Made by a program: the position numbers and the translations under genes. This document shows, one piece after another, positions 17,607-26,601 of a DNA stretch of 64,000 nt (positions are counted from its first letter, which is position 1; every line of letters starts with the position of its first letter). The DNA is from Leptolyngbyaceae cyanobacterium C42_A2020_001. GTDB taxonomy: Bacteria; Cyanobacteriota; Cyanobacteriia; Leptolyngbyales; Leptolyngbyaceae. The stretch spans positions 163,287-227,286 of the forward strand of contig JACYLN010000115.1 in assembly GCA_015272515.1 (NCBI GenBank), given 5' to 3'. Below the pieces are notes generated by a model. That model did no database searches. It saw nothing but the letters and a program-made list of their open reading frames with translations, and had not been told where the DNA came from.

Positions 17607-18011
17607 TTATTCCTCGTCGTCAGAATCATCGTGTTCGCCGCTGCTGCTATCTAGCTGAATTAGACGAATATGTTTATACCCAAGCTTAATCTCAAACTCA
17701 TCGCCGGGCTTTAAACCCATTGCTTGTGTATATGCCGCTCCAATAACGATTTGCCCATTCTTGTGCACACTGACTCGGTAGGTTGGTTCACGTCCGCGCC
17801 CATCTTTTGACCCTTCTGGATCAAGCGGAAGCCCCTTCGCAACCAGCAGCGCATCATAAAAATCTGTGAGATTAACGCGAGTTTGGTTATTTTTGGTAAC
17901 CGTGTAGTATCCGCACCGCTTTGCTGTTTCACGACGGGGTAAGTGCGCCAGTTCTTTTACTTTTTGAAGTAGCGCTTTTCCTGTTAGTGGAGTAGGAGAG
18001 GTATCTGCCAT
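17607..18011 (-). CDS. cyAbrB-family transcriptional regulator
   Basis: The 134-residue protein has the cyanobacterial AbrB architecture: a conserved N-terminal part (LTGKALLQKVKELAHLPRRE, CGYYTVTKNNQTRVNLTDFYDALLVAKG) and, unlike Bacillus AbrB, a C-terminal swapped-hairpin domain (residues about 72-118: YRVSVHKNGQIVIGAAYTQA, LKPGDEFEIKLGYKHIRL). It ends in an acidic Ser/Asp/Glu tail. These proteins bind DNA and tune carbon/nitrogen and redox-related genes. Which paralogue (AbrB1 or AbrB2) is not decided from sequence alone. It is divergent from sdhB across 426 bases. Confidence 0.88.
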   Translation of the reverse strand: MADTSPTPLTGKALLQKVKELAHLPRRETAKRCGYYTVTKNNQTRVNLTDFYDALLVAKGLPLDPEGSKDGRGREPTYRVSVHKNGQIVIGAAYTQAMGLKPGDEFEIKLGYKHIRLIQLDSSSGEHDDSDDEE

Positions 18012-18437
18012 CTTGTTCCCAATTCTTCTGAAAATCTCAGGGAATGAATTATTCCATTCAACGATCTAACACTATAAAAAATATATCCTTAGATCTGGCT
18101 GCTTTGGCAATATTCGATATGTATTTTTAGCATTAATATTTTTTTATTCATGTTTGCTATCCAGAATGGCTTGCATGACTGGTAAAGCGATTTTGAGCAG
18201 TTCTTTGGTACTCAAGCAATCCGTAAAATTGTCTAGCCTGTGAGTTTTCCTATTCAATAAAAGCCATCAAATTGCACACTTCACTGGCTCAAGAGTTTTT
18301 GTAAAAGCAGGTTTGATGACTTGCACATCCCTTCCAGTTTTAGGACAGGACATCTTAAGTTGCCATTTAGTAACAACCGAGTCTGCCAAATTTGAACTAT
18401 GGTTAAAGAAGCTCTTCAGTAAGCACTTACAGTAAGA
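18012..18437. other. Divergent intergenic region between cyAbrB and sdhB
   Basis: The region is AT-rich near the regulator (TATAAAAAATATATCC at about 18072-18087, and a run of T and A to about 18150), as expected for promoter DNA. No open frame or RNA with good support is seen. Both flanking genes start outward from here. Confidence 0.5.
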
Positions 18438-19505
18438 ATGCAAGTTGTTTTCAAGGTTATCAGGCAAGAAATAGAGGCATTTCCTAGAGTCCAGGAATAT
18501 ACCCTAGATGTAGAGCCGAGCGTGACGATTTTGGACTGTTTAAACCAAATCAAATGGGAGCAGGACGGCACATTAGCTTTCCGAAAAAATTGCCGAAACA
18601 CCATTTGTGGTAGTTGTGCAATGCGGATTAATGGTCGGTCTGCGCTGGCTTGTAAAGAAAATGTTGGGAGTGAAATTACTCGCTTAAAGCAGGCATCTGA
18701 AGGCAGTGGAAATGGTGGAATAGCTGGTTTCACGAGCGATGGAATTCCCATCATGACGTTGGCACCGATGGGCAATATGCCTGTGATTAAAGATTTAGTC
18801 GTGGATATGGGCAGCTTTTGGGCAAACCTGAAAGCCGTTGATCCCTATGTAAGTACGGCGGCGCGGCAAATCCCTGAACGGGAGTTTTTGCAAACTCCTG
18901 AGGAGCGATCGCACCTGAATCAGGTGGGCAACTGTATCCTTTGTGGTGCTTGCTATTCCGAATGCAATGCGCGGGAAGTCAATCCTGAATTTGTGGGGCC
19001 TCATGCGTTAGCAAAGGCGTATCGAATGGTGGCAGATTCTCGCGACCAGGTGTTGGAGGAACGACTTGCAAAGTATAACGAGGGCACAAAGGGCGTTTGG
19101 GGCTGTACTCGCTGTTACTACTGCAATGCGGTTTGTCCAATGGAGGTGGCTCCCATGGATCAAATTGGCAAGATTAAATCAGAAATTTTGGATCAAAAAG
19201 AAGTTGAGGCGACTGTCTTTATTCGGCATCGTAGAACGCTGGTTGATCTGGTGAAGCAGGGGGGGTGGATTGATGAGCGGCAATTTGGCTTGAGAGTGGT
19301 TGGTAATTCCTTTCGAGATCTGCGCGGGCTTTTGAGCATTGCGCCCCTGGGACTGCGTATGATGATGAAAGGCAAATTTCCTCTAACGTTTGAAAAGTCT
19401 GAAGGTACTGAACAGGTGCGATCGCTGATTGAATCTGTCAAACGTCTGGACAAATCTGCCATTGTTGAACCTGTGATCGATACTCCCGAACCTGTGGGTG
19501 GCTAA
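18438..19505 (+). CDS. sdhB: Succinate dehydrogenase/fumarate reductase iron-sulfur subunit
   Basis: The 355-residue protein is longer than typical SdhB (about 240-330). Four cysteines, C52, C57, C60 and C72 (NCRNTICGSCAMRINGRSAL), form the [2Fe-2S] plant-type site. Two further clusters come from GNCILCGACYSECNA and CTRCYYCNAVCPMEVAP. It passes electrons from the flavoprotein to quinone; SdhA and membrane anchors are not in the window, as is usual for scattered cyanobacterial sdh genes. The C-terminal 80 residues are an extension. An HLIP gene follows 3 bases after the stop. Confidence 0.93.
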   Translation: MQVVFKVIRQEIEAFPRVQEYTLDVEPSVTILDCLNQIKWEQDGTLAFRKNCRNTICGSCAMRINGRSALACKENVGSEITRLKQASEGSGNGGIAGFTSDGIPIMTLAPMGNMPVIKDLVVDMGSFWANLKAVDPYVSTAARQIPEREFLQTPEERSHLNQVGNCILCGACYSECNAREVNPEFVGPHALAKAYRMVADSRDQVLEERLAKYNEGTKGVWGCTRCYYCNAVCPMEVAPMDQIGKIKSEILDQKEVEATVFIRHRRTLVDLVKQGGWIDERQFGLRVVGNSFRDLRGLLSIAPLGLRMMMKGKFPLTFEKSEGTEQVRSLIESVKRLDKSAIVEPVIDTPEPVGG

Positions 19506-19508
19506 CCA

Positions 19509-19730
19509 ATGTCTGAAACACCAAACTCTGAAACTCCAACCCCTGAGACACCAAAATCTGATAAACCTCAGTCTGCTGCGGTTGAATCTTTCAATCGTCC
19601 GGTTCCTGCCTTTGGCTGGACGGCTTATGCAGAGCAGTTCAATGGGCGCTTTGCCATGATCGGCATTGTTGCTCTAATTTTAATTGAATTGTTCTCTGGG
19701 CAAGGATTAATTGCCTGGCTGGGGTTTTAA
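19509..19730 (+). CDS. High light-inducible protein (HLIP/SCP, CAB family)
   Basis: The 73-residue protein has a Pro/Thr/Glu-rich N-terminus with a repeated S-E-T-P pattern, then one membrane helix bearing the chlorophyll-binding signature EQFNGRFAMIGIVALILIEL (residues about 42-61). HLIPs bind chlorophyll and carotenoid in thylakoids and protect photosystem II assembly under strong light. It begins three bases after sdhB and could be cotranscribed with it. The stop lies only three bases from the convergent lipoprotein gene. Confidence 0.93.
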   Translation: MSETPNSETPTPETPKSDKPQSAAVESFNRPVPAFGWTAYAEQFNGRFAMIGIVALILIELFSGQGLIAWLGF

Positions 19731-19733
19731 CCA

Positions 19734-20258
19734 TTAGCGAGGTGGAGTGACACCATTGATTGGTTGTCCCAAGCGATTGTAAATCAAAATATCCCATTGC
19801 CCGTTAGCGCTCGATTCAAAGGCGATCGCGTTACCATCGGCGCTGATGGTTGGGTTCCGCACCTGTGCTCTTAAATTCTCTGTCAAGTTACGAAGCTGGC
19901 GTGTTTCCCGGTCATACAAGTAAATGCCGGAACGCCCTTCCCGTGTTCCAGTAAACACAATGTAACGCCCATTGTCTGAAATCGCCGGATTTGCCTCGAT
20001 CATGTCAATGGCGTTGAGTCCGGGTGTTTCAATTAAGTTACGGGTAACTGTGTCGTACAGATAAATATCCTGGCTATTGCGGCGATCGGAGGTGAAGACG
20101 ATATATCGTCCAGCGATCGCAGGATTTTGTTCAGCAAACTGACTGTTCAAACTGCGTCCGCCGGGGTCGTAAGGAAAGCTGACTAGGCGTGGACCCGTGC
20201 AACCACTGAGCATTCCAGCCGCTACTAAAATGAACCAGGAAACTCTCACGCTACTCAC
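19734..20258 (-). CDS. TolB-like (PD40 beta-propeller) lipoprotein, copy 2
   Basis: The 174-residue protein has a signal peptide with lipobox AGMLSGC, so the cysteine near residue 19 should be lipidated. The mature part has about three TolB-type blades: PAIAGRYIVFTSDRRNSQDI, PAISDNGRYIVFTGTREGRS and PTISADGNAIAFESSANGQW. It is too short for a complete six-bladed propeller. It is a homologue of the adjacent upstream lipoprotein (17 bases away), probably a tandem duplicate. Role unknown; an envelope scaffold is a guess from the fold. Confidence 0.82.
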   Translation of the reverse strand: MSSVRVSWFILVAAGMLSGCTGPRLVSFPYDPGGRSLNSQFAEQNPAIAGRYIVFTSDRRNSQDIYLYDTVTRNLIETPGLNAIDMIEANPAISDNGRYIVFTGTREGRSGIYLYDRETRQLRNLTENLRAQVRNPTISADGNAIAFESSANGQWDILIYNRLGQPINGVTPPR

Positions 20259-20275
20259 CGTTCATGATTAACCAT

Positions 20276-20893
20276 TCAGGGGGAAACCGCTGGATTGGGA
20301 CGATTTCGCTGGTAGTCAGGAATATCCAATTCTACGCCTGCACCTCGATCCAACAGTTCAATATCCCACTGCCCGCGACTGCCCGTTTCAAAGACGATAT
20401 AGCGACCATCGGGGCTGATTTTGGGATTGCGAAACCAGCCCCGATAACCAATGGTAAGGATTTGAGTTTGTTGAGTGGCGCGATCGTAGAGTTCAATTTC
20501 AGGTCGAGCGCTATCGCTAGCAATGTAAGCAATGTAGCGTCCGGTGTAGCTGAGGCTGGGGGACTCAGCGATCGCATCTCGGCGATTTAGCCGCGGCAGC
20601 ATTACATAACGCTTGTCTCGTAAGTCGTACAACACAATGCCTCGTGTTCCGTCGCGGTTGGAGGCAAAAGCGAGAAAGCGTCCGTTCCCGCTTAAAGCAG
20701 GTTGCTCATCATTAAAGCGGCTTTCTAACTCTACCGGTCCAGTAGGCATTTGAGGTTGTTCACAAGCAACCAGCATAACCACTAACGCAAAGCTGGCACA
20801 CCATTTAAGGTAGGGTACCAGTGGAACTTTGCGAGATACCGAAATCACGATTGCGATCGCTCCTTGCCGTTGCCCTGCTTGTTGTTTAGTCAA
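20276..20893 (-). CDS. TolB-like (PD40 beta-propeller) lipoprotein, copy 1
   Basis: Up to 205 residues. The signal and lipobox are in VVMLVAC near residue 44; the ATG at 20893 gives an unusually long lead, so an internal GTG (giving MISVSRKVPLV) may be the true start. Three blades follow: PALSGNGRFLAFASNRDGTR, PSLSYTGRYIAYIASDSARP and PKISPDGRYIVFETGSRGQW. The blade layout and spacing match the neighbour at 19734, indicating duplication. It lies 36 bases after Ycf66 in the same direction, so a three-gene transcript is plausible. Confidence 0.82.
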   Translation of the reverse strand: MTKQQAGQRQGAIAIVISVSRKVPLVPYLKWCASFALVVMLVACEQPQMPTGPVELESRFNDEQPALSGNGRFLAFASNRDGTRGIVLYDLRDKRYVMLPRLNRRDAIAESPSLSYTGRYIAYIASDSARPEIELYDRATQQTQILTIGYRGWFRNPKISPDGRYIVFETGSRGQWDIELLDRGAGVELDIPDYQRNRPNPAVSP

Positions 20894-20929
20894 GGCAACT
20901 CAGATCCATCAAAATGTTTGGCTCAATAA

Positions 20930-21691
20930 CTACTCGTCACCCCAATTGTCGGTTTCGTCGTTATCAATTGGACGATAATCCACATATTCAGAAGGCGGTT
21001 CTTCCGTCACGGGGCGACGTTCTCTTGAGCGCACTCCCTCATCTTCTGGACGGGGACGGCGAGTTCTGGAGGCAGGTGGTTGATTACCTGAACGAGTGGG
21101 AGCAGTGCTACGAGGGCGAGAACGGCGTTGCAAGTCATCATCAGCCGCCAAGTCTGCCCCAAAGGATTCCTCATCAGAACGAGGGCGACGACGTGGGCGA
21201 TCGCCCTGTCCATACCGATCATCTAAACTGGCACGGGGAGAAGCAGGACGGCGACGGGTGGTTTCTTCATACTCATCCCGGTTGGGTCGGGCATCCCGAC
21301 TGCCGCGAATTCTGCGAGTGGTCGAGCGATCGTCAAATGCGCCAAATTCGTCTAACTCTGCCCGATAAACTTTGCTAACTGGGCGTTCATCGTCCACGAT
21401 GGGGGCGTTTCGCTTTGCCTGCTCAGTAGCCGCACCTCGAAGACGAACGCTTTCCACAGCAAAGAAAACTGCGGAAGCCGTAAGGAGAAATTGCCCAAAC
21501 TGCAAGATAGGATCCTGTCGCCATCCTTGAAAGAACAAGATACCCCCGCATAGCAGAGCTACGGCTGCGAAGAAAATATCGTGATCTCGCGCTAACTTTG
21601 GTCGAAAGGAGCGTAAGAAGTAGAGAGCTAGCCCTGATACTGCAAGCGCAATGCCGACTAAACTACTCCAACCTAATCCGACATTTACCAT
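20930..21691 (-). CDS. ycf66: Ycf66 family protein
   Basis: The 253-residue protein has an N-terminal half with three hydrophobic segments (about 4-24, 39-56 and 63-82) around GLALYFLRSFRPKLARDHDIFFAAV, characteristic of Ycf66, a plastid/cyanobacterial protein of unknown role. The C-terminal 140 residues are a low-complexity Arg/Asp/Glu/Pro tail with many RR and SPR-type pairs, probably disordered and cytoplasmic. It starts at ATG 21691 and is followed by the two TolB-like lipoproteins. Confidence 0.88.
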   Translation of the reverse strand: MVNVGLGWSSLVGIALAVSGLALYFLRSFRPKLARDHDIFFAAVALLCGGILFFQGWRQDPILQFGQFLLTASAVFFAVESVRLRGAATEQAKRNAPIVDDERPVSKVYRAELDEFGAFDDRSTTRRIRGSRDARPNRDEYEETTRRRPASPRASLDDRYGQGDRPRRRPRSDEESFGADLAADDDLQRRSRPRSTAPTRSGNQPPASRTRRPRPEDEGVRSRERRPVTEEPPSEYVDYRPIDNDETDNWGDE

Positions 21692-21864
21692 CGCTAACCC
21701 TCTCCTAAGTACATCCTATGTTAACGAGTTTCACCCAAAATCTCCACTTTCCAGGCGATCGCACAACTGGGTAAACTCATTGAAGTAAAAAATTTTGTGG
21801 GATAGGCATCTTGACTGTCATACACAACCGAGACACTTATCCCACCTGATGGAATTCGGACTCT

Positions 21865-21984
21865 TTAGGAGCGCTGAATTTTATCTTTTTGGCTGATAAA
21901 CACCAGACCAACGGTTGCTGGAATCAACACAATCACCGCACCTGCCAGAAGACTGAGCAAAAAATTCATTAAGGAAGGAGTCAT
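21865..21984 (-). CDS. psbX: Photosystem II protein PsbX
   Basis: The protein is 39 residues, from ATG at 21984 to the stop at 21865, beginning [12 protein letters not shown], with a single transmembrane helix ([20 protein letters not shown]) and a short basic end (DKIQRS). Sequence and length match PsbX, a one-helix subunit near the cytochrome b559/QB side of PSII. AAGGAAGGAG directly upstream is a strong SD. It is divergent from the YggT gene, with a large hairpin between them. Confidence 0.95.
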   Translation of the reverse strand: MTPSLMNFLLSLLAGAVIVLIPATVGLVFISQKDKIQRS

Positions 21985-22062
21985 ATTCCCTGCGCCTCTC
22001 ACATTCAACGATTTATTGCTCATTCTATCGGTCTGTTACGCCCTTGAGAAGCTACATCCTTC

Positions 22063-22094
22063 AAGGATTTTGGAAAAAAACGGCCGAAATCCTT
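22063..22094. promoter_or_regulatory. Strong hairpin between psbX and the YggT gene
   Basis: AAGGATTTTGG (22063-22073) pairs with CCGAAATCCTT (22084-22094): eleven pairs, one of them T-G. The loop contains seven A's on the plus strand (T's on minus). It lies in the divergent leader, 79 bases before the psbX start on its own strand. Role unknown: it could be an attenuator-like or mRNA-stability element. Confidence 0.4.
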
Positions 22095-22177
22095 CAAACA
22101 GCGTCCATTGGAAGCGCAAGAATACCGCTAAGATCATGAGAGAGCATTTACATCCCTTAAATTAAAAATCTTGTGTT

Positions 22178-22471
22178 ATGACGGCTGCTGAAATTACTTC
22201 CTGGCTTCTGGGTCCGTTGCTAGCAGTGATGATTTTTCTGTTCATCTTTCGGATTGTCTTGACCTGGTATCCGCAAGTTAACTTGACTCAGTTTCCGTTT
22301 AGCCTTGTGGTTTTCCCAACGGAACCTTTTTTGGCACCGCTTCGCAAAATCATTCCTCCCCTGGGCGGCGTAGATATCACTCCGATTGTGTGGGTTGGGA
22401 TTTTGAGCCTGATGCGAGAAGTGCTCTTAGGGCAGCAAGGTTTGCTAACGATGATGACAAGAACTGGTTAA
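22178..22471 (+). CDS. YggT/Ycf19 family membrane protein
   Basis: The 97-residue protein has two hydrophobic regions (about 9-30 and 70-90). FRIVLTWYPQVN and PTEPFLAPLRKIIPPLGGVD are the two conserved blocks of the YggT family (Ycf19 in plastids; CCB3-related). Members are membrane proteins implicated in division, osmotic tolerance or cytochrome b6f maturation; which applies here is unknown. Its stop is three bases from the stop of the convergent accC. Confidence 0.9.
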   Translation: MTAAEITSWLLGPLLAVMIFLFIFRIVLTWYPQVNLTQFPFSLVVFPTEPFLAPLRKIIPPLGGVDITPIVWVGILSLMREVLLGQQGLLTMMTRTG

Positions 22472-22474
22472 GGT

Positions 22475-23830
22475 CTACCGATTCTGCGCCATCATCACTT
22501 GCTCAACAAAGTTGGTATAAACGTCACCTGTTTGAAACTCTGGGGTTTCGAGAATGCGTTGATGGAAGTTGATGGTGGTTGGTAGCCCGGTGATAGCACA
22601 TTCTCGTAGGGCACGACGCATTCGCCGAATGGCAGAGGGGCGATCGCTGCCCCAAACAATTAACTTGCCAATGAGGGAATCGTAGTAGGGCGGAATTTCG
22701 TAGTCGGTGTAGACGTGAGAATCCATCCGAACGCCAGGTCCGCTAGGAGGCAGGTAGCCGCTAATGCGTCCGGGGTTGGGACGGAAGTTTTGATCCGGAT
22801 CTTCGGCGTTAATCCGACACTCGATCGCGTGTCCCCGCAGCACAATATCTTCTTGAGTAAAGCTCAACCGCTCGCCCTGGGCAATGCGGATCTGCTCTGC
22901 GATCAGGTCTAGCCCGGTAATCATTTCAGTCACGGGATGTTCTACTTGAATCCGGGTATTCATCTCCATGAAGTAAAAGTTACCTTCCACATCCAGCAAA
23001 AACTCCACGGTTCCTGCACCTACGTAGTCAATTGACTGGGCGGCAGCCACGGCGGCTTTCCCCATTTTGTCGCGTAAGTCTGGGGTCAGGGCAGTGCTGG
23101 GGGCTTCTTCTAGCAGCTTTTGGTGGCGGCGCTGAATGGAGCATTCTCGTTCACCCAGATGCACAACGTTGCCGTAACTGTCTGCCAAAATTTGAAATTC
23201 AATGTGGCGCGGTTTCTGGACAAATTTCTCTAAATACACTCCAGGGTTACCAAAAGCGGCTTCGGCTTCACCCTGGGCAGCCGCAAATAATGGTGCTAAT
23301 TCGCTATCTTCCTTCACCAGGCGCATTCCTCGCCCACCGCCGCCTGCGGTTGCTTTGATTAAAACGGGGTAGCCAATGCTGCGGGCGATCGCACGAGCTT
23401 CTGCTTCATCTAGCACTAACCCCTTACTGCCCGGAACAGTCGGTACTCCCACACGCTGCATTGTTTTTTTAGCTGTTGATTTATCTCCCATCATCCGAAT
23501 CGCTTCTGGAGTGGGACCGATAAAGACTAATTGATGATCCGCGCAAATCTCGGCAAAACGGGCATTTTCCGCCAAGAATCCATAACCTGGATGAATCGCT
23601 GTTGCGTTGCGGGTCAGAGCGGCTGCCAGAATGTTTGGAATGTTGAGATAGCTTTTGCTGCTGGGTGGGTCGCCAATACACACGGCTTCATCTGCCAACT
23701 GTACGTGTAACGAGTGGCGATCAATTGTGGAGTGAACTGCAACCGTTGCAATGCCTAGCTCTTCACAGGTGCGGATAATCCGCAGGGCAATTTCTCCTCG
23801 GTTAGCAATCAGGATTTTTGAAAACTGCAT
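22475..23830 (-). CDS. accC: Acetyl-CoA carboxylase, biotin carboxylase subunit
   Basis: The 451-residue protein carboxylates biotin on AccB using ATP and bicarbonate, the first step of malonyl-CoA synthesis. Seen are [20 protein letters not shown], the ATP-grasp glycine loop [51 protein letters not shown] and [17 protein letters not shown]. All are invariant blocks and length is normal. The gene stands alone, as is common in cyanobacteria; accA is at 53.8 kb. Confidence 0.97.
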   Translation of the reverse strand: MQFSKILIANRGEIALRIIRTCEELGIATVAVHSTIDRHSLHVQLADEAVCIGDPPSSKSYLNIPNILAAALTRNATAIHPGYGFLAENARFAEICADHQLVFIGPTPEAIRMMGDKSTAKKTMQRVGVPTVPGSKGLVLDEAEARAIARSIGYPVLIKATAGGGGRGMRLVKEDSELAPLFAAAQGEAEAAFGNPGVYLEKFVQKPRHIEFQILADSYGNVVHLGERECSIQRRHQKLLEEAPSTALTPDLRDKMGKAAVAAAQSIDYVGAGTVEFLLDVEGNFYFMEMNTRIQVEHPVTEMITGLDLIAEQIRIAQGERLSFTQEDIVLRGHAIECRINAEDPDQNFRPNPGRISGYLPPSGPGVRMDSHVYTDYEIPPYYDSLIGKLIVWGSDRPSAIRRMRRALRECAITGLPTTINFHQRILETPEFQTGDVYTNFVEQVMMAQNR

Positions 23831-23905
23831 CTTTTAATCATTGATTCCGTATTCAGTAGAATAGACGGTTCCGGAGACACGCCGAAAGAACTTGGCAGGT
23901 GAATT

Positions 23906-24622
23906 TTAGTGTGCACACTGACATCCATTCCGCAGATGAAACATCACGGGTTGGGCAAGACCACCCCAGAGGGGTGTATTGACGTTGGCGGCGCGGAGTC
24001 CGTTTGCTGTCCAGGAGTTACAGGTGTTGAGGATGGAATAATAGCCATTGGCGGCGTAGAAACTGCTTTGCTGGTCTTGCCCACTGGCAATGCGTTGTTT
24101 TTGTCCGCGATCGCCTACCTCAAACGAGTCTTCAATAAACTGCATGAGCGCAAGATAGTCGGTTTTGTCCAGCTTTAAACATTTCATCTGCTCATTGGGA
24201 ATATCCGGCAAGTCGGGATGTCCTTTCACGAATAAAGCAGAAGTGTTGTGCCAGTAGAAGAGGGCACGCAGGGCGTTGGTCGGTTCAATCTGATCCCAGG
24301 AAGGTGTCTGGATGTAGAAGATGCGATCGCCCCAACCAAACTGCAAGTATTGATAACTCTGCCCTGGTTGATTTGCCAGTTCATCCAGGTTCAACCGAGT
24401 GCGCCAGTTGAAGACGGGGGTTTCAACGGGGACAAAGAAGTTGGTATGAAACCCATCACTGGAGATGTATAGCTTAAATTCGCAGGCATAGTTGGTGGGG
24501 AAGCTCCATTTGCGCGGTATAAAGGCAGCGATCGCCAGCAAGGCCGCACATCCCATCAGGGTTATCGCCCCATAGAAAAACACTCTCCTGAATAAAAGGT
24601 TACAGCTCATGCAAATTGCCAC
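23906..24622 (-). CDS. DUF2459/TIGR02117 family protein
   Basis: The 238-residue protein has an N-terminal membrane anchor (about residues 12-32, FFYGAITLMGCAALLAIAAF), then an exported domain. The blocks ISSDGFHTNFFVPVETP, YLQFGWGDRIFYIQTPSWD and YSILNTCNSWTANGLRAANV, with conserved His and Cys/Asn-Trp-Thr positions, fit DUF2459, a small cysteine/papain-like-fold family of unknown activity. The N-terminal MAICMSCNLLFRR may include upstream codons; a later start is possible. No operon partner is seen. Confidence 0.82.
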   Translation of the reverse strand: MAICMSCNLLFRRVFFYGAITLMGCAALLAIAAFIPRKWSFPTNYACEFKLYISSDGFHTNFFVPVETPVFNWRTRLNLDELANQPGQSYQYLQFGWGDRIFYIQTPSWDQIEPTNALRALFYWHNTSALFVKGHPDLPDIPNEQMKCLKLDKTDYLALMQFIEDSFEVGDRGQKQRIASGQDQQSSFYAANGYYSILNTCNSWTANGLRAANVNTPLWGGLAQPVMFHLRNGCQCAH

Positions 24623-24897
24623 TTCGATTAACTAATTTATTCATAATGAAAAATAGAGGGTGTTGAACCCTCATCCGGAAATTCTCAACATAACTACTTA
24701 CAGCGATTCTCACTCATATACCCTATACCTCATATTCCATACCCCATACCCGACCTCACGCAATGCCTATCTGCAAGCGCTCCACCGCACACCCCATACT
24801 TGACCTCAATAGGTTCTTAACAATCAAGTCGGTTTTCCATTTCAAGACGTACCATTAAGCTACGCGACTGACGACTACGTTGCGCCAAGCTCTGCCT

Positions 24898-26595
24898 ATG
24901 CTAAACCCCTGGCTTATTTTAGGAACTGTTGCTTTTATCGCCAGCTTTGGCATTAGCCTGCTGATGACTGGTGACCTCGGAGGTGCACTGATTGCAGGTG
25001 CATCTGCATTGGCAACTGGGCTGGCGACCGCTGCTACCGTGAACTGGTATCACAACCGCTCGTCCGAAAGCCGCATGGCTGCCCTGAAACACCAGATCCG
25101 TTTACTGCAACGCCGCCGTGCCGAAGAACAGCAAGCTGTTTTGGAAATCACGGCAGAGAAAGAGCGCGTTATCCAGGCGCTGAATTCCATGCAAGACGAA
25201 CTGCGACAGCGCCAACTTCCTGGCTCCAACCCCTACGCCCGCCCCGCTCTGAGCTGGAATCTCTCATCCCAATCGGCAGACAATGCCCAAGTGGCGATCG
25301 CTGAAGGTTATTCCGACCTTCAGCCAGAGTTTCAACCCGCTTCGTTGAACCAGTTTGTAACAGAAGCAGCCGCAACCAAGCAAAAAATCACTGCCAGCCT
25401 GAACCATCTCCAGAGCGAGTTAAGCCAACTGAACAGTCAGGTGAGCGACCAACGGCAAGTGCGAGAACAACTGCTTCAGGAAATTACCCAGTTGAGCCAG
25501 CAACAGCAGGGATTGACCCAAACAGCGAAAGAGTTGACTCAAGATATTGAGGAATTAGAGCGCTGCCGGGCGGAGTTAGACCAGTATGTAGTGTACGTGG
25601 AGACGAAGAAGCAGGAACTCGAAGCGGGATCGAACCCACTGCAAAAAGCGTTGAAACAGCTTCAAAGTCAGGTAACGGCGTTGCAAGAAGAGTTGCGATC
25701 GCTAGAAGCCCAAGTCACCACGAAACGGCAGGAAAAAGCAACCCTGGAGCGGGAATTATCGAATTCTAAGCAACATCAGCACCAGGCAACCCCTCTGCAC
25801 AATTCAATTCAGAAATTGGAAAACCAAAAATCCCAGCTAGAACGAGAGGTCGCTACCCTCAAGCAACAGCAGGAGCAAAGCAGAATTTTGCAAGATGCCA
25901 TTCAACAACTGGAAAACCAAAAATCCCAGCTAGAGCGTGACCTCACTCATCTGAAACAGCAACAGTCTCAGCTCAAAGCGTCGCAAGACAGCCTGCAAAA
26001 GCTAGAAAAGCAAATTAGCGATCGCCGCCGCGAAAAAGAATCACTGGAAAAACAAATTACCCAACTCCAGGCTCAGAAAACCGCGCTGCGAAACCAGCCC
26101 AATGCCTCTAAATCCGACGCTCAATTAGAACTGCAAACGGAAGTGGTGGCTTCTGCTCAGAACGGCAAGGGCCAACCCGCATTGCAGCGTCCGGGTGCCC
26201 GTCCCCAACCCCAGTTGCAGGAAGATAAGGATGATGAGGGAGATGAGGAGGATGGGGATGAGTGGGAAGATGAGAATGAGGATGATGAGGCAGCTTCGGA
26301 ACAGGAATTGTCGGAGTTGTGGACGGAGTTTATGTTGCAACTACCAGAGTATGAACTGCAAGCGCTGAAAGCGATCGCCTACGAAAGCAACCCCACCCGT
26401 GTGCTGAACCGCATCGCTGAAGATAACTTCACCACCCCAGAAGAGATGCTTGCCTCGATCAACCAACTGGCCGAGGAAATGGTGGGTGAAATAGTGATTA
26501 ATACCAGAGCCGGATTTGCCCCACCCGCGATCGCCCGCGACCACCAGCGCACCATCAAAAAGGTGATCGAAACCTACGAATATTTATCGGAATAG
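24898..26595 (+). CDS. Membrane-anchored coiled-coil protein with TerB-C-like C-terminus
   Basis: About 565 residues from ATG 24898 (MLNPWLILG); a TTG at 24880 would add six. An N-terminal hydrophobic hairpin (about 5-50) precedes a long coiled coil (about 60-410) rich in Gln, Glu and Leu. Two copies of a 31-residue unit (LENQKSQLERE/D...LKQQQ) are nearly identical in DNA near 25818 and 25911. A very acidic linker (EDKDDEGDEEDGDEWEDEN) follows, then a helical domain (about 470-565, LQALKAIAYESNPTRVLNRI) resembling the TerB C-terminal domain of tellurite-resistance-type proteins. Function unknown; a membrane-tethered scaffold is inferred. Confidence 0.75.
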   Translation: MLNPWLILGTVAFIASFGISLLMTGDLGGALIAGASALATGLATAATVNWYHNRSSESRMAALKHQIRLLQRRRAEEQQAVLEITAEKERVIQALNSMQDELRQRQLPGSNPYARPALSWNLSSQSADNAQVAIAEGYSDLQPEFQPASLNQFVTEAAATKQKITASLNHLQSELSQLNSQVSDQRQVREQLLQEITQLSQQQQGLTQTAKELTQDIEELERCRAELDQYVVYVETKKQELEAGSNPLQKALKQLQSQVTALQEELRSLEAQVTTKRQEKATLERELSNSKQHQHQATPLHNSIQKLENQKSQLEREVATLKQQQEQSRILQDAIQQLENQKSQLERDLTHLKQQQSQLKASQDSLQKLEKQISDRRREKESLEKQITQLQAQKTALRNQPNASKSDAQLELQTEVVASAQNGKGQPALQRPGARPQPQLQEDKDDEGDEEDGDEWEDENEDDEAASEQELSELWTEFMLQLPEYELQALKAIAYESNPTRVLNRIAEDNFTTPEEMLASINQLAEEMVGEIVINTRAGFAPPAIARDHQRTIKKVIETYEYLSE

Positions 26596-26601
26596 GACAG
26601 A

